In this document: in pieces, positions 18,221-27,041 of the stretch
Numbering within the stretch: position 1 is the stretch's first letter
Layout of the letters: each line of letters starts with the position of its first letter
Source of the DNA: an uncultured Bacteroidota bacterium
GTDB lineage: Bacteria; Bacteroidota; Bacteroidia; Chitinophagales; Chitinophagaceae
Assembly: GCA_903865435.1 (NCBI GenBank)
Contig: CAIPJS010000064.1
Span: forward strand, 49,851-113,850
Length of the DNA: 64,000 nucleotides
Direction: 5' to 3'
Program-made: the position numbers and the translations under genes
Notes under the pieces: model-generated
Told to the model about the DNA's origin: nothing
Database searches by the model: none
Seen by the model: the letters and a program-made list of their open reading frames with translations, nothing else

Positions 18221-21200
18221 TTAATACCAAGAACCATTGATGATTTTATCTCCACTAGCATTGTTATTGGCCATTCTTCTTTTCTCATTCCTTCTGTGTA
18301 TAAATGTAGTAATAAACACTAAAGGAATAAAAATAAATGTAAGTGGAGGGATGCCTAATATGCTAATCCATTTGCCACCAAAATGACGACGCATGGGTCT
18401 GCGTAATCGTTCTGCGATAATGTACATGGCAGGAACAATAAATAAAGTCATAAAAAATGCAAAAGCCAATCCATAAATAATGGTCCAACTTAAAGGTTTC
18501 CAGAAAGCTACGTTGTCTCCACCAAAAAAGATATGTGGGTTTAACTCACTAAATAAAGTCACAAAATTGATGTTAAAACCAATAGCAATGGGCAAGAAAC
18601 CTAATATGGCAGCAAGAGCCGTTAACAATACAGGTATGATTCTTGTTTTACCTGCTTGAATTACCGCTTCTCTGGTTTTATAACCTCTAGATCTTAATTC
18701 ATCAGCAAACTCAATCACCAAAATTCCGTTCTTTACTACAATACCTGCTAAACCTACAATACCTAAGCCAGTCATTACGCCAGATACTTTCATTCCAAAG
18801 ATGGAAAATCCTAAGAATACACCAATGATGCTAAATAAAATTTCTGTTAGGATAATTACCGATTTAGAAATTGAATTGAATTGTAAAACTAAGGTCAATA
18901 AAATAAGCATTAAAGCAATCACCAAGGCTTTGCCTAAGAATGCTACTGTTTCTAATTGTTGTTCGTTTTCACCTGTTTGCTTCACTGTTACACCATCTGC
19001 AATACCTTTAAAGTTACCAATGTATTGCGCAATCACAGCATTCACTGCGGTTGGATTGTAGCCCTGATCTAATTTAACATTGGATCTTAATTGAATCAAT
19101 CTTTTTTGATTTTTTCTTTTGATGCTACCGAAAGTATTGGTGGGTTCTACTTTTACCAAAGAACTGATAGGTATATTTTTGACCATACCACCTGCTGCCA
19201 TGTCTCTAAAAGACAAACGCATGTTTAATAAATCCACTAAATTTTTTCTTTGCAATTCTTCGTTTCTTAATTGAATTTTATATTCGTCTTTGCCATCTTT
19301 TATTTTAGATACTTCTTTACCAAATAAAGCGGTACGCAATTGCATGCCTACTTGTGCACTGCTTACGCCTTCAATCAATGCTCGGTCTCTATCAATAGTT
19401 AAAGTTAATTCTGGATTTACTAAATCCACATCCATCTTTAAACCATCAATACCAGGAATCTGTGCAGCGTCTAAATAATTTTTTAAACCCACAGCCGTCT
19501 TCACTAATTTATCAAAATCTTCTCCTTGAATTTCTATGTTTACAGGAGGATCTGTGGGTGGTCCACTAGATTCTTGAGTTACCGTAATTTCAGAACCAGG
19601 AATGCCTTTCATTTCGGCACGAATGGCATCCAAATAGGGTGCAGTAGATTTCCCATTGCGCAATTGATATTCTACAAAGTTAACTTGTACACGTCCTAAT
19701 TCTGATCTGGTACTTCTATCCCCCTGCGTTGGATCGCCTGCGCCAACTGCTACATTACTAATAATACTTTCGACCAATGGATTTTTCTTATCACCATTCA
19801 TTTCTAAAGCTTTGGCTACTTTTTGCTCTACTACTTTTGTTACAGAATCTGTGTAGTTTACTTTACTACCCACAGGTAATTTTAAATACACATATACTTG
19901 GTTGGGATCTCCTTTTGGAAAAAATTCAATACCTACTCTACCCGTTTTGATACTAATTCCAAATACAATAAAAGATACAATCAATAAAACAAAAGTACCA
20001 ATCAATAATTTTACAGGCCTCCATCCATTTAATGCACGACGTAAGATTCTTTCATAGGTCTCCATTAATTTAGGTAGGGTATTGGTCTGGAATTTCTCAA
20101 TTAAATCCGTAATAAAATATTTATTGGCTACGACCAAAATCATAAAGAAGATCAATAGGTTGCCTAAAAAAGTAAAGCCCATTAAATCTAATAAAACACC
20201 TATCCCAATCGGAATCCAGAAATTTCTCTTTTTAAACATGGCAGATTTTGTTTCCTCCGATTTTGTTTCTTCATGATTCATAAAATCAACCGCAAATACC
20301 GGGTTCATAATAAAGGCAACCACTAAAGAAGCAGCCAATGTAAATATGAGCATGGCGGGTAGGTAAATCATAAATTTTCCAATAATACCTGGCCAGAACA
20401 ACAATGGGAAGAAAGGTGCTAAGGTAGTAATGGTACCTGCTAATACAGGAACAAAAACTTCACCTGCCGCCATTTTTGCAGAGGTTGTTGCTGTTAATTT
20501 CCCTTTACCTTGAACAAAAATACGGTGTGTGTTTTCAATCACCACAATCGCATCATCTACAATAATACCCAATCCAAACAAGAGGGCAAATAAGACCATA
20601 AAGTTTAATGTAATGTGCGAACCTACCACCACATCACCAGCTGGTAGCAATACAAATGCAACAAACATACTTAAAGGCACAGATAAAGCAACAAAAAAGG
20701 CATTGGTCACCCCCATAAAAAACATCAGCACGACCAATACCAATATAAAGCCAATGACAATCGAATTGACTAAATCGGTAAATGAACTTTTAGTTCGAAC
20801 ACTTTGATCCCCCGAAATAACTGCCTTTACATCTTTAGGTAAATCATTCGCTTTTGCATCTTCAATAATTTTTTTAATGGCATCAGTAGTGGCAATTAAG
20901 TTTTCGCCATTGCGTTTGATGATGTTTAAAGTAATTACATTTTTACCATCTAAGCGTGCATAGCTTTCATTGTTCTTCACCGTATCTTTAATCGTTGCTA
21001 CATCTCTTAAATAAATAGGAGCGCCACTGGTATTGCGTACAATAATCTTGGAAATATCATTCGCAGTTTTTAATTGACCTTTTAATTGAAGGTTGCGGTT
21101 CATGGTGCCTACTTCTAATAAACCACCTGATAAATCTAAGTTCTCTCTTTGAATGGCAGCACTGATGTCATCAAATGTGATGCCCGAGCTTTGCATTCTA

Positions 21201-21814
21201 TAATTATCTACATTAATTTGAAATTCTCTTTCGGGGGCACCTACTAAATCAATTCTATTTATTTGTGAAATGCTTTCTAATTTATCTTTTAAGTCGTCCG
21301 CATATTTTTTTAATTGAATTGGACTATAATTACCGCTAATGTTTACATACATAATTGGCATGTCACTAATGTTCAATTCTAGCACTCTAGGCTCCTGCGT
21401 TAAATCGGTAGGTAAATCGGCCTTGGCTTTGTCTACGGCATCTTTTACTTTTTGTAAAGCAATTTCTGGTTTTACATCGGTACTAAATTCAACGGTAATG
21501 GCCGAGAAATCTTGCTGTGAAGTAGAAGTAAACTTGCTAATTTTTACTCCACTGATGCTTTTGATTTGTTTTTCAATTGGACGTGTCACCAGGTTTTCAA
21601 TGTCCTTGGGAGAATTGCCAACATAGATGGTTTGTACAAAAATATTGGGAATGATAACCTCCGGAAAATTCTCTTTTGGAAGGGTAAGGAATTGATAAAT
21701 TCCACCTAAACTTAGGAACAACATTACCAAGTAAATTGTGGTCTTATTGGTAATGCTCCAAGAAGTAGGTTTAAACTCTTTAAACTTTTCTTTTATTTTA
21801 TTGATAGTCGACAT
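18221..21814 (-). CDS. RND efflux transporter permease (AcrB/HAE1 family)
   Basis: An inner-membrane proton-driven pump of 1197 residues, longer than AcrB (1049). The first TM helix (about 24-44) is followed by a porter domain. TM4 carries the proton-relay pattern GLGIIVDDAIVVIENTHR. The extra length lies partly between the two membrane halves (around residues 515-590), where a charged loop is followed by two more hydrophobic stretches before a second-half helix, and partly in a C-terminal tail ending in a polar Arg/Asn-rich segment. Part of tetR-tolC-adaptor-RND; the substrate is unknown, with drugs, solvents or lipids possible. Confidence 0.93.
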   Translation of the reverse strand: MSTINKIKEKFKEFKPTSWSITNKTTIYLVMLFLSLGGIYQFLTLPKENFPEVIIPNIFVQTIYVGNSPKDIENLVTRPIEKQIKSISGVKISKFTSTSQQDFSAITVEFSTDVKPEIALQKVKDAVDKAKADLPTDLTQEPRVLELNISDMPIMYVNISGNYSPIQLKKYADDLKDKLESISQINRIDLVGAPEREFQINVDNYRMQSSGITFDDISAAIQRENLDLSGGLLEVGTMNRNLQLKGQLKTANDISKIIVRNTSGAPIYLRDVATIKDTVKNNESYARLDGKNVITLNIIKRNGENLIATTDAIKKIIEDAKANDLPKDVKAVISGDQSVRTKSSFTDLVNSIVIGFILVLVVLMFFMGVTNAFFVALSVPLSMFVAFVLLPAGDVVVGSHITLNFMVLFALLFGLGIIVDDAIVVIENTHRIFVQGKGKLTATTSAKMAAGEVFVPVLAGTITTLAPFFPLLFWPGIIGKFMIYLPAMLIFTLAASLVVAFIMNPVFAVDFMNHEETKSEETKSAMFKKRNFWIPIGIGVLLDLMGFTFLGNLLIFFMILVVANKYFITDLIEKFQTNTLPKLMETYERILRRALNGWRPVKLLIGTFVLLIVSFIVFGISIKTGRVGIEFFPKGDPNQVYVYLKLPVGSKVNYTDSVTKVVEQKVAKALEMNGDKKNPLVESIISNVAVGAGDPTQGDRSTRSELGRVQVNFVEYQLRNGKSTAPYLDAIRAEMKGIPGSEITVTQESSGPPTDPPVNIEIQGEDFDKLVKTAVGLKNYLDAAQIPGIDGLKMDVDLVNPELTLTIDRDRALIEGVSSAQVGMQLRTALFGKEVSKIKDGKDEYKIQLRNEELQRKNLVDLLNMRLSFRDMAAGGMVKNIPISSLVKVEPTNTFGSIKRKNQKRLIQLRSNVKLDQGYNPTAVNAVIAQYIGNFKGIADGVTVKQTGENEQQLETVAFLGKALVIALMLILLTLVLQFNSISKSVIILTEILFSIIGVFLGFSIFGMKVSGVMTGLGIVGLAGIVVKNGILVIEFADELRSRGYKTREAVIQAGKTRIIPVLLTALAAILGFLPIAIGFNINFVTLFSELNPHIFFGGDNVAFWKPLSWTIIYGLAFAFFMTLFIVPAMYIIAERLRRPMRRHFGGKWISILGIPPLTFIFIPLVFITTFIHRRNEKRRMANNNASGDKIINGSWY

Positions 21815-21842
21815 AATGATCTGTTAAACTTTAATTTTTTAA

Positions 21843-23018
21843 TTATTTATCTGAGGTAGTGATGTTTTGACCATCAAATAAAGATTGATATCCTTCTGTA
21901 ATAATTACATCACCCGCTATTAAGCCAGAAAGAATTTCAATATTGTTTCCATAGTACTGACCAACTGTAACAATTTTCTTACGTGCAATTAGTTTCCCTT
22001 TTTCCGTAACGGCTACATAAATAAATTTACCTTTCTCATCATTTTGTAATAAGTTGATAGGTGCACTAATCGCATTTTTTTGTTCGTAGTCTTTGATCTT
22101 TACTTGCACCAATTGGTTGGGTCTAAAATCTTTATCAATGGGTAATTTGGCTTCTACGTAAAAGCTTCTGTTTAAAGGATCAATCACATTACCTACCACA
22201 GAAAATTTAGCATTAATTTCTTTTTGAATGTCTGGGAAGTTTAAAATGGATTCTGTACCTACTTTAATTTTTCCAGCGTAGTTTTCAGGAACCATTGTGG
22301 TTAATTTTAAATGTGCCGTATTTACAATTTTAATTTGACCAGGGCCCATAAAAAGTTCACCTACTTTAACATTTACTTCTTCTGCAACACCATCTACATC
22401 ACTGTAAACGCTTGTAAACGCCAATTGATCTCTTACCATACCCAGTTGCTCAGCTGCCGCTTTTAATTGACTGGCTAATGCATCTGCATTGGTTTTAGCA
22501 GTAAGCAATTGAATTTCACTTCCAATATTTTGATCCCAAAGATTTTTTTGTTTTTCATAAACTGCTTTGGCCAAAGCAGCTTGTGCCTTAATGGTTTCAA
22601 TGTTTTGAGTAGCTGCAGCAGCACTTTGTTTGATTAATGAATTGTCTAATTGTAAAAGTAATTGGCCCTTTTTAATTAAGTCGCCTCTTTTTACAAATAA
22701 CCCTTTTACTTGACCACCACCTGCACGGGGTGTAACAAAAGATACACTTTCTGATTCTACCTTGCCTTGCAATTCTATATAATGTGTAAAATTTTGAGTG
22801 ACGATAGGGCTTACAGCTACTAAGGTTGCTTTCACTACTTCAGCACCACCTGCTTTTTCTAATTCTTTTTCAAGATTTGCAATTTTTACATTTAAATCTA
22901 AACTTTGTTTTTTTAATGCAGCCAAACTAGCTTTTTGGCTTTCAATACTATTGCCACCACCACAGGCCATTGTCAACATTAAAAGGGAACCTAATACTAC
23001 TGTAGAGAACTTTTTCAT
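21843..23018 (-). CDS. RND efflux periplasmic adaptor lipoprotein
   Basis: 391 residues, a membrane-fusion protein of the HlyD/AcrA type. Lipobox LTMAC with Cys19 gives a lipid anchor. A short coiled coil (about 25-60) is followed by the barrel-sandwich (lipoyl-like) region with VKRGDLIKKGQLLLQLDNS around 108-126, a helical hairpin (about 130-190), beta-barrel and membrane-proximal domains. It lies 28 bp after the TolC gene and 28 bp before the pump gene, so all three parts of the exporter are made together. Confidence 0.93.
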   Translation of the reverse strand: MKKFSTVVLGSLLMLTMACGGGNSIESQKASLAALKKQSLDLNVKIANLEKELEKAGGAEVVKATLVAVSPIVTQNFTHYIELQGKVESESVSFVTPRAGGGQVKGLFVKRGDLIKKGQLLLQLDNSLIKQSAAAATQNIETIKAQAALAKAVYEKQKNLWDQNIGSEIQLLTAKTNADALASQLKAAAEQLGMVRDQLAFTSVYSDVDGVAEEVNVKVGELFMGPGQIKIVNTAHLKLTTMVPENYAGKIKVGTESILNFPDIQKEINAKFSVVGNVIDPLNRSFYVEAKLPIDKDFRPNQLVQVKIKDYEQKNAISAPINLLQNDEKGKFIYVAVTEKGKLIARKKIVTVGQYYGNNIEILSGLIAGDVIITEGYQSLFDGQNITTSDK

Positions 23019-23045
23019 TATTTTTAATATTTATTGTTTTTTATT

Positions 23046-24380
23046 TTATAATTTTCCTGTTGCTTTTAATAAATCCACTTTAGCTATTAAAGCGGTATAC
23101 AAAGCGTTCATAAAATTATTTTGAGCAGCAACCAAATCGGATTGTGCTGCAGAAATTTCGGTATTGGAACCGGTACCAGCTTCAAATTTCTTTTTGGTTT
23201 GTAGAAATACATTTTCGGCCAATTGCATATTCTTCTTTTGGAATTGAACTGTTGCTACAGAAGAGATATAGTTTAATTTGGCTTGTGTAATTTCATTATC
23301 AATATTATTTTTTAATGCATCAATTTGATTTTCCACTTGCATCAATTCAATTTTTGTTCTTTTCACCCTAGCGTCTCTAGCAAAACCATTAAACAAAGGT
23401 AGGTTTACATTTAAACTTAAGAAAGAAGTAGTGAACCAATTGCCTCCTTCAAAAAAATCAAATTTAGAACGTTGTGCATTTTGAGAATAAGCACCAGAAA
23501 AATTAACGGTAGGTAAATAACTCAATTGATATCGTTTAACATTGTACTCATTTAATTTTCTTACGGTGTTTAAATATTGAAAATCTTTTCTTACGCCATA
23601 TTGAAAATCCTTTTCCACCAATACATCATTGCTCAAGCTTTGTTCATTAATAACTTCGGTTAATGAAAGACTGTCATTCACTTGCATGCCCATTAACATT
23701 TTTAAACCCATAAATCCAATGGCAACGCTGTTATTGGCTTTAATTTTTTCTGTCTGTAAATTGTTCAATTGTACACTTACTTTGTCTACATCTAATTTTT
23801 CAGCAAATCCATTCTTATACATAATTTCTGCATCGTGTGCTAATTTGCTTAAACGATCAATATTGGCATCTAAAATATTCAATTGAGTTTTACTCGCAGA
23901 CAATTGATAATATATTTTATAAATATTGGCTTTAATGGCTTCTTCTGTTACTGCAGCATTTTTTCTTTGCATTTCTAAAGAAGTTTCACGTGCTTGTAAG
24001 GCAACAAAAACTTGTCCATCAAATAACAATTGTTGGAAATTACCGCCATAGTTGGCATTGAATTTGGTACCAAATTGAACCGGAATAAAAGTGCCGGGTG
24101 CTCCTCCAAAAATTTGACCAGGCAAAAGTGAAGTAGGAATTTTTGTGTAGTCGGTTCCGCCCACATTGGTTCCTATTGTAGGAAATGCTGCTGCAGCAAT
24201 TTCACGATTGGTTTGAATTTGTGCATCAATTGAAAGCAATGCATTTTTTACTTGTACATTGTTTTTTTGTGCATAGGCTACACACTCTTCCAAACTAAAT
24301 GCATGTATGGGCTTATTGTTTTGTGCCTTTACATTTGCTGCCATTAGAATACTTAGTAGAACTGTTAAACGAATTTTCAT
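23046..24380 (-). CDS. TolC-family outer membrane efflux protein of the RND operon
   Basis: 444 residues with a signal peptide (1-19, ending VKAQ). Two OEP repeats with FSLEECVAYAQKNN at the start of the mature chain and the characteristic VNLPLFNGFARDARVKRTKIELMQ in the second half; it ends with LLKATGKL. It forms the outer-membrane channel for the adaptor and pump encoded just downstream. Second gene of the minus-strand operon, 35 bp after tetR. Confidence 0.92.
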   Translation of the reverse strand: MKIRLTVLLSILMAANVKAQNNKPIHAFSLEECVAYAQKNNVQVKNALLSIDAQIQTNREIAAAAFPTIGTNVGGTDYTKIPTSLLPGQIFGGAPGTFIPVQFGTKFNANYGGNFQQLLFDGQVFVALQARETSLEMQRKNAAVTEEAIKANIYKIYYQLSASKTQLNILDANIDRLSKLAHDAEIMYKNGFAEKLDVDKVSVQLNNLQTEKIKANNSVAIGFMGLKMLMGMQVNDSLSLTEVINEQSLSNDVLVEKDFQYGVRKDFQYLNTVRKLNEYNVKRYQLSYLPTVNFSGAYSQNAQRSKFDFFEGGNWFTTSFLSLNVNLPLFNGFARDARVKRTKIELMQVENQIDALKNNIDNEITQAKLNYISSVATVQFQKKNMQLAENVFLQTKKKFEAGTGSNTEISAAQSDLVAAQNNFMNALYTALIAKVDLLKATGKL

Positions 24381-24415
24381 TGCTGTATATTTATTTTCTT
24401 GTTTTATTTAAAATT

Positions 24416-25027
24416 TTATTGAACAGGCTTTGTGCTTAATTTATAATTATCCATTAATTTATGTCCTTCTAAAGTGGCCACACCATAAACAAAGTGTTCA
24501 ATAATTTGCAAATTCACTTTAAGCATATCAAATTTATTGGGATGAAATACTTGAATATTAAAAGGAATCAAACTTGTTTCCAATCTGTATTTTGAAAGAA
24601 TATTTACATCTACATCTTTACGGTACAAACCTTCGGCTATTCCTTTTTCTAGATTGGTTCGAATCATCGAAAAAATAAATTCCTCTTTATGGTTTTTAAT
24701 TTTTTCAAAAGCGTCCGGGTAATACTTTTCAATTTCAAATAAGGCCAAAGGATTCATTCTATTAAACATTTCTTGAATCACAGCCATTAATAAAAATATC
24801 TCATGTACCGCGTTGTCTGCTGCTTGCATACTTTGGTTACATATTAAGGCATGGTTGGCCAATTCAAATTCTACTACAGAACTTACTAAGGCGTCCTTAT
24901 CCTTAAAATACTGGTAAATGGTCTTTTTGCTAATCCCCAAATGATTGGCCAAATCGTCCATTGTGACGTGTTTGACTCCAGTCTGGAACATCAATTCACG
25001 GGCTTTATTCAGAATTCTATCTTGCAT
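24416..25027 (-). CDS. TetR/AcrR-family transcriptional regulator
   Basis: 203 residues. The N-terminal helix-turn-helix is clear: RILNKARELMFQTGVKHVTMDDLANHLG-type at 4-31, then ISKKTIYQYFKDKDALV. The C-terminal ligand domain is unconserved, as usual. It is the first gene of the tetR-tolC-adaptor-RND operon and probably represses it, including itself. A perfect 8+8 bp inverted repeat 26-55 bp upstream of its start is the likely operator. Confidence 0.92.
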   Translation of the reverse strand: MQDRILNKARELMFQTGVKHVTMDDLANHLGISKKTIYQYFKDKDALVSSVVEFELANHALICNQSMQAADNAVHEIFLLMAVIQEMFNRMNPLALFEIEKYYPDAFEKIKNHKEEFIFSMIRTNLEKGIAEGLYRKDVDVNILSKYRLETSLIPFNIQVFHPNKFDMLKVNLQIIEHFVYGVATLEGHKLMDNYKLSTKPVQ

Positions 25028-25052
25028 AGGTAGTTTTGAAGCCGCAAAACTA

Positions 25053-25082
25053 TGGAAACTAAACTCGTTTTCAAAGTTTCCA
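25053..25082. promoter_or_regulatory. Candidate operator for the TetR regulator
   Basis: Perfect half sites TGGAAACT (25053-25060) and AGTTTCCA (25075-25082) separated by 14 bp. It sits in the 124-bp divergent space between tetR and the DUF502 gene, where a TetR protein would block the efflux operon promoter. Spacing and position fit; binding is inferred. Confidence 0.55.
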
Positions 25083-25151
25083 GCCTTATTTTTTTATAAT
25101 TTATGCTGAATGGTAAAATTGTTTGAAATTTGATGCTTAAACCAGCATAAA

Positions 25152-25886
25152 ATGCCCAGTATCAGGCACAAAATAATTAAGCAAAAAATCATATCTGCCC
25201 TAGCACAGCGCTTTTTTCAGGGGGTGATTGTACTTGCACCCATTGGCGTAACCATTTGGGTAGTTGTGAGCTTGTTTAATTGGGTTGATAATTTTTTACC
25301 CAATGTGCTTAGTATTCTTTTTCCACAAAAATTTATAGCGGTCAATGGACAAATACCTAAAGTAACTGGATTGGGATTTTTAGTTGCTATCACATTTGTT
25401 TTAATTGTGGGTTGGTTGTCTTCTTTATTTTTTATAGAAAGATTGATGTCGATTTTTGATAAGCTTTTAGAAAAAACACCTGGTGTAAAAATTATATATT
25501 CTTCGGTGAAAGATTTTTTAGAAGCCTTCGCAGGCAACAAGAAAAAATTTGATGCACCTGTTTTGGTAAATGTCGATTCAACAGATGTTTGGCGCATCGG
25601 ATTTATTACCCAAAAAAATACTGCACATTTTGGAATGGATCAATTTGTAACGGTATACGTTCCGCATTCTTATGCAATTTCTGGCATTACTTATATTGTA
25701 CCAGCTACAAGAATAAAAAAATTCCCTAAAGGCGTGAGTGCCGCAGAAGCAATGAAGTATGTGGTTTCAGGAGGTGTGACTACTGTGGAAGAAGAAGAAG
25801 ACGCTAAAGCGTCTTCTGATGAAAGAGTAAAACTTTCTTCTGATGAAGAGAAAGACGCTAATGCATCTTTCGATGAAGGCAAATAA
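25152..25886 (+). CDS. DUF502 family membrane protein with repeat tail
   Basis: 244 residues. Two transmembrane helices (about 22-44 and 74-97) with a short extracytoplasmic loop are followed by a soluble domain with the DUF502 patterns TPGVKIIYSSVKDFLEAF, VYVPHSYAISG and the VSAAEAMKYVVSGG end. The family is widespread; its function is unknown. The last 28 residues are an unconserved acidic tail of three imperfect 9-residue repeats (about 217-244), described separately. It is divergent from tetR; serC follows after 56 bp. Confidence 0.85.
   Translation: MPSIRHKIIKQKIISALAQRFFQGVIVLAPIGVTIWVVVSLFNWVDNFLPNVLSILFPQKFIAVNGQIPKVTGLGFLVAITFVLIVGWLSSLFFIERLMSIFDKLLEKTPGVKIIYSSVKDFLEAFAGNKKKFDAPVLVNVDSTDVWRIGFITQKNTAHFGMDQFVTVYVPHSYAISGITYIVPATRIKKFPKGVSAAEAMKYVVSGGVTTVEEEEDAKASSDERVKLSSDEEKDANASFDEGK
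25800..25883 (+). repeat. 27-bp imperfect tandem repeat in the DUF502 tail
   Basis: Three units encode DAKASSDER, VKLSSDEEK and DANASFDEGK (residues 217-244). At DNA level, a palindrome GAAGACGC-TAAA-GCGTCTTC lies at 25797-25816. The first and third units share a diverged 24-bp direct repeat. Confidence 0.7.
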
Positions 25887-25942
25887 CTTTCTACTGATGG
25901 GTAAAAAAATCAATAAATAAAACATAAACTCTTTCATACATA

Positions 25943-27010
25943 ATGCAATTGCACAATTTTAATTCGGGTCCTTCCATTTTACCACAAGAAGTTTTAGATC
26001 AAGCGGCTATGGCTATTCATAATTTTAACCATACCGGATTGTCTATATTAGAAATAGGGCATCGTACGCCTTGGTTTATAGAAGTCGTAACAGAAGCGCA
26101 ACAAATTATAAAAAGATTAATGGGTTTAGATGATGCCTATGAGGTTTTATTTTTACAAGGTGGTGCTACCATGCAATTCATTCAAGTGCCTATGAATTTA
26201 TTAGATGAAAATGGGTTGGCAGCCATTTGTGACAATGGAGTATGGGGCAGTAAGGCTGTGAAAGAAGCCAATTTATTTGGACCCGTGAAAGTGGTAGCAG
26301 ATACTGCCGATAAAAAACATACTTATATTAATAAAGTATTAGACATTCCTTCTAACGCTACTTATTTACATATTACTACAAACAATACAGTAGAGGGAAC
26401 CCAATGGCATAGCTATCCTCAGACAACTGCATTTTTAGTGGGAGATATGAGTTCTGATATCTTTTGCAGACCTACTAATTTTAAGCAATTTGATTTAATC
26501 TATGCAGGAGCACAAAAAAATATGGGCGCTGCCGGTGTCACTTTAGTAGTCGTGAAAAAAGAAATCCTAGGAAAAGTAAAAAGAAAAATTCCAGCGATAT
26601 TAGATTATCAAAAACACATCGAAGCGGGTTCATTATTAAATACACCCCCTGTTTTTTCTATATATGTAAGTTTATTAACCCTTAGATGGATCGAATCCCA
26701 AGGTGGATTGGCTGTTATGGAAAAACGCAATTTGGAAAAATCAAATTTATTGTACGATACCATTGATGCATTACCTGCATTTTATTGTCCCATTGCTAAA
26801 GAAGATAGAAGCATTATGAATGCCGTTTTCTTTTTAACCAATCCAGCATTAGAAGCACCATTTTTAGCCTTGTGTAAAGCCGAAGGAATGATTGGTGTCA
26901 AAGGCTATCGGACTGTTGGGGGCATTAGAGTGAGTATGTACAATGCCCTACCTTATTCAAGTGTAGAAGCTTTCTGCAACTTGATGAAATCATTCGCTGA
27001 AAAAAATTAA
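25943..27010 (+). CDS. serC: Phosphoserine aminotransferase
   Basis: Converts 3-phosphohydroxypyruvate to phosphoserine (serine synthesis) with PLP; the family can also act in vitamin B6 synthesis. 355 residues, the usual length. It opens with the family NFNSGPSILP, and the PLP lysine is Lys192 in YAGAQKNMGAAGV. VGGIRVSMYNA near the C terminus binds substrate phosphate in the family. The DUF1015 gene follows after 31 bp; serA and serB are not in the window. Confidence 0.96.
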   Translation: MQLHNFNSGPSILPQEVLDQAAMAIHNFNHTGLSILEIGHRTPWFIEVVTEAQQIIKRLMGLDDAYEVLFLQGGATMQFIQVPMNLLDENGLAAICDNGVWGSKAVKEANLFGPVKVVADTADKKHTYINKVLDIPSNATYLHITTNNTVEGTQWHSYPQTTAFLVGDMSSDIFCRPTNFKQFDLIYAGAQKNMGAAGVTLVVVKKEILGKVKRKIPAILDYQKHIEAGSLLNTPPVFSIYVSLLTLRWIESQGGLAVMEKRNLEKSNLLYDTIDALPAFYCPIAKEDRSIMNAVFFLTNPALEAPFLALCKAEGMIGVKGYRTVGGIRVSMYNALPYSSVEAFCNLMKSFAEKN

Positions 27011-27041
27011 ATCTTCATAAAAAAGAACGAACTTTGCGCCC

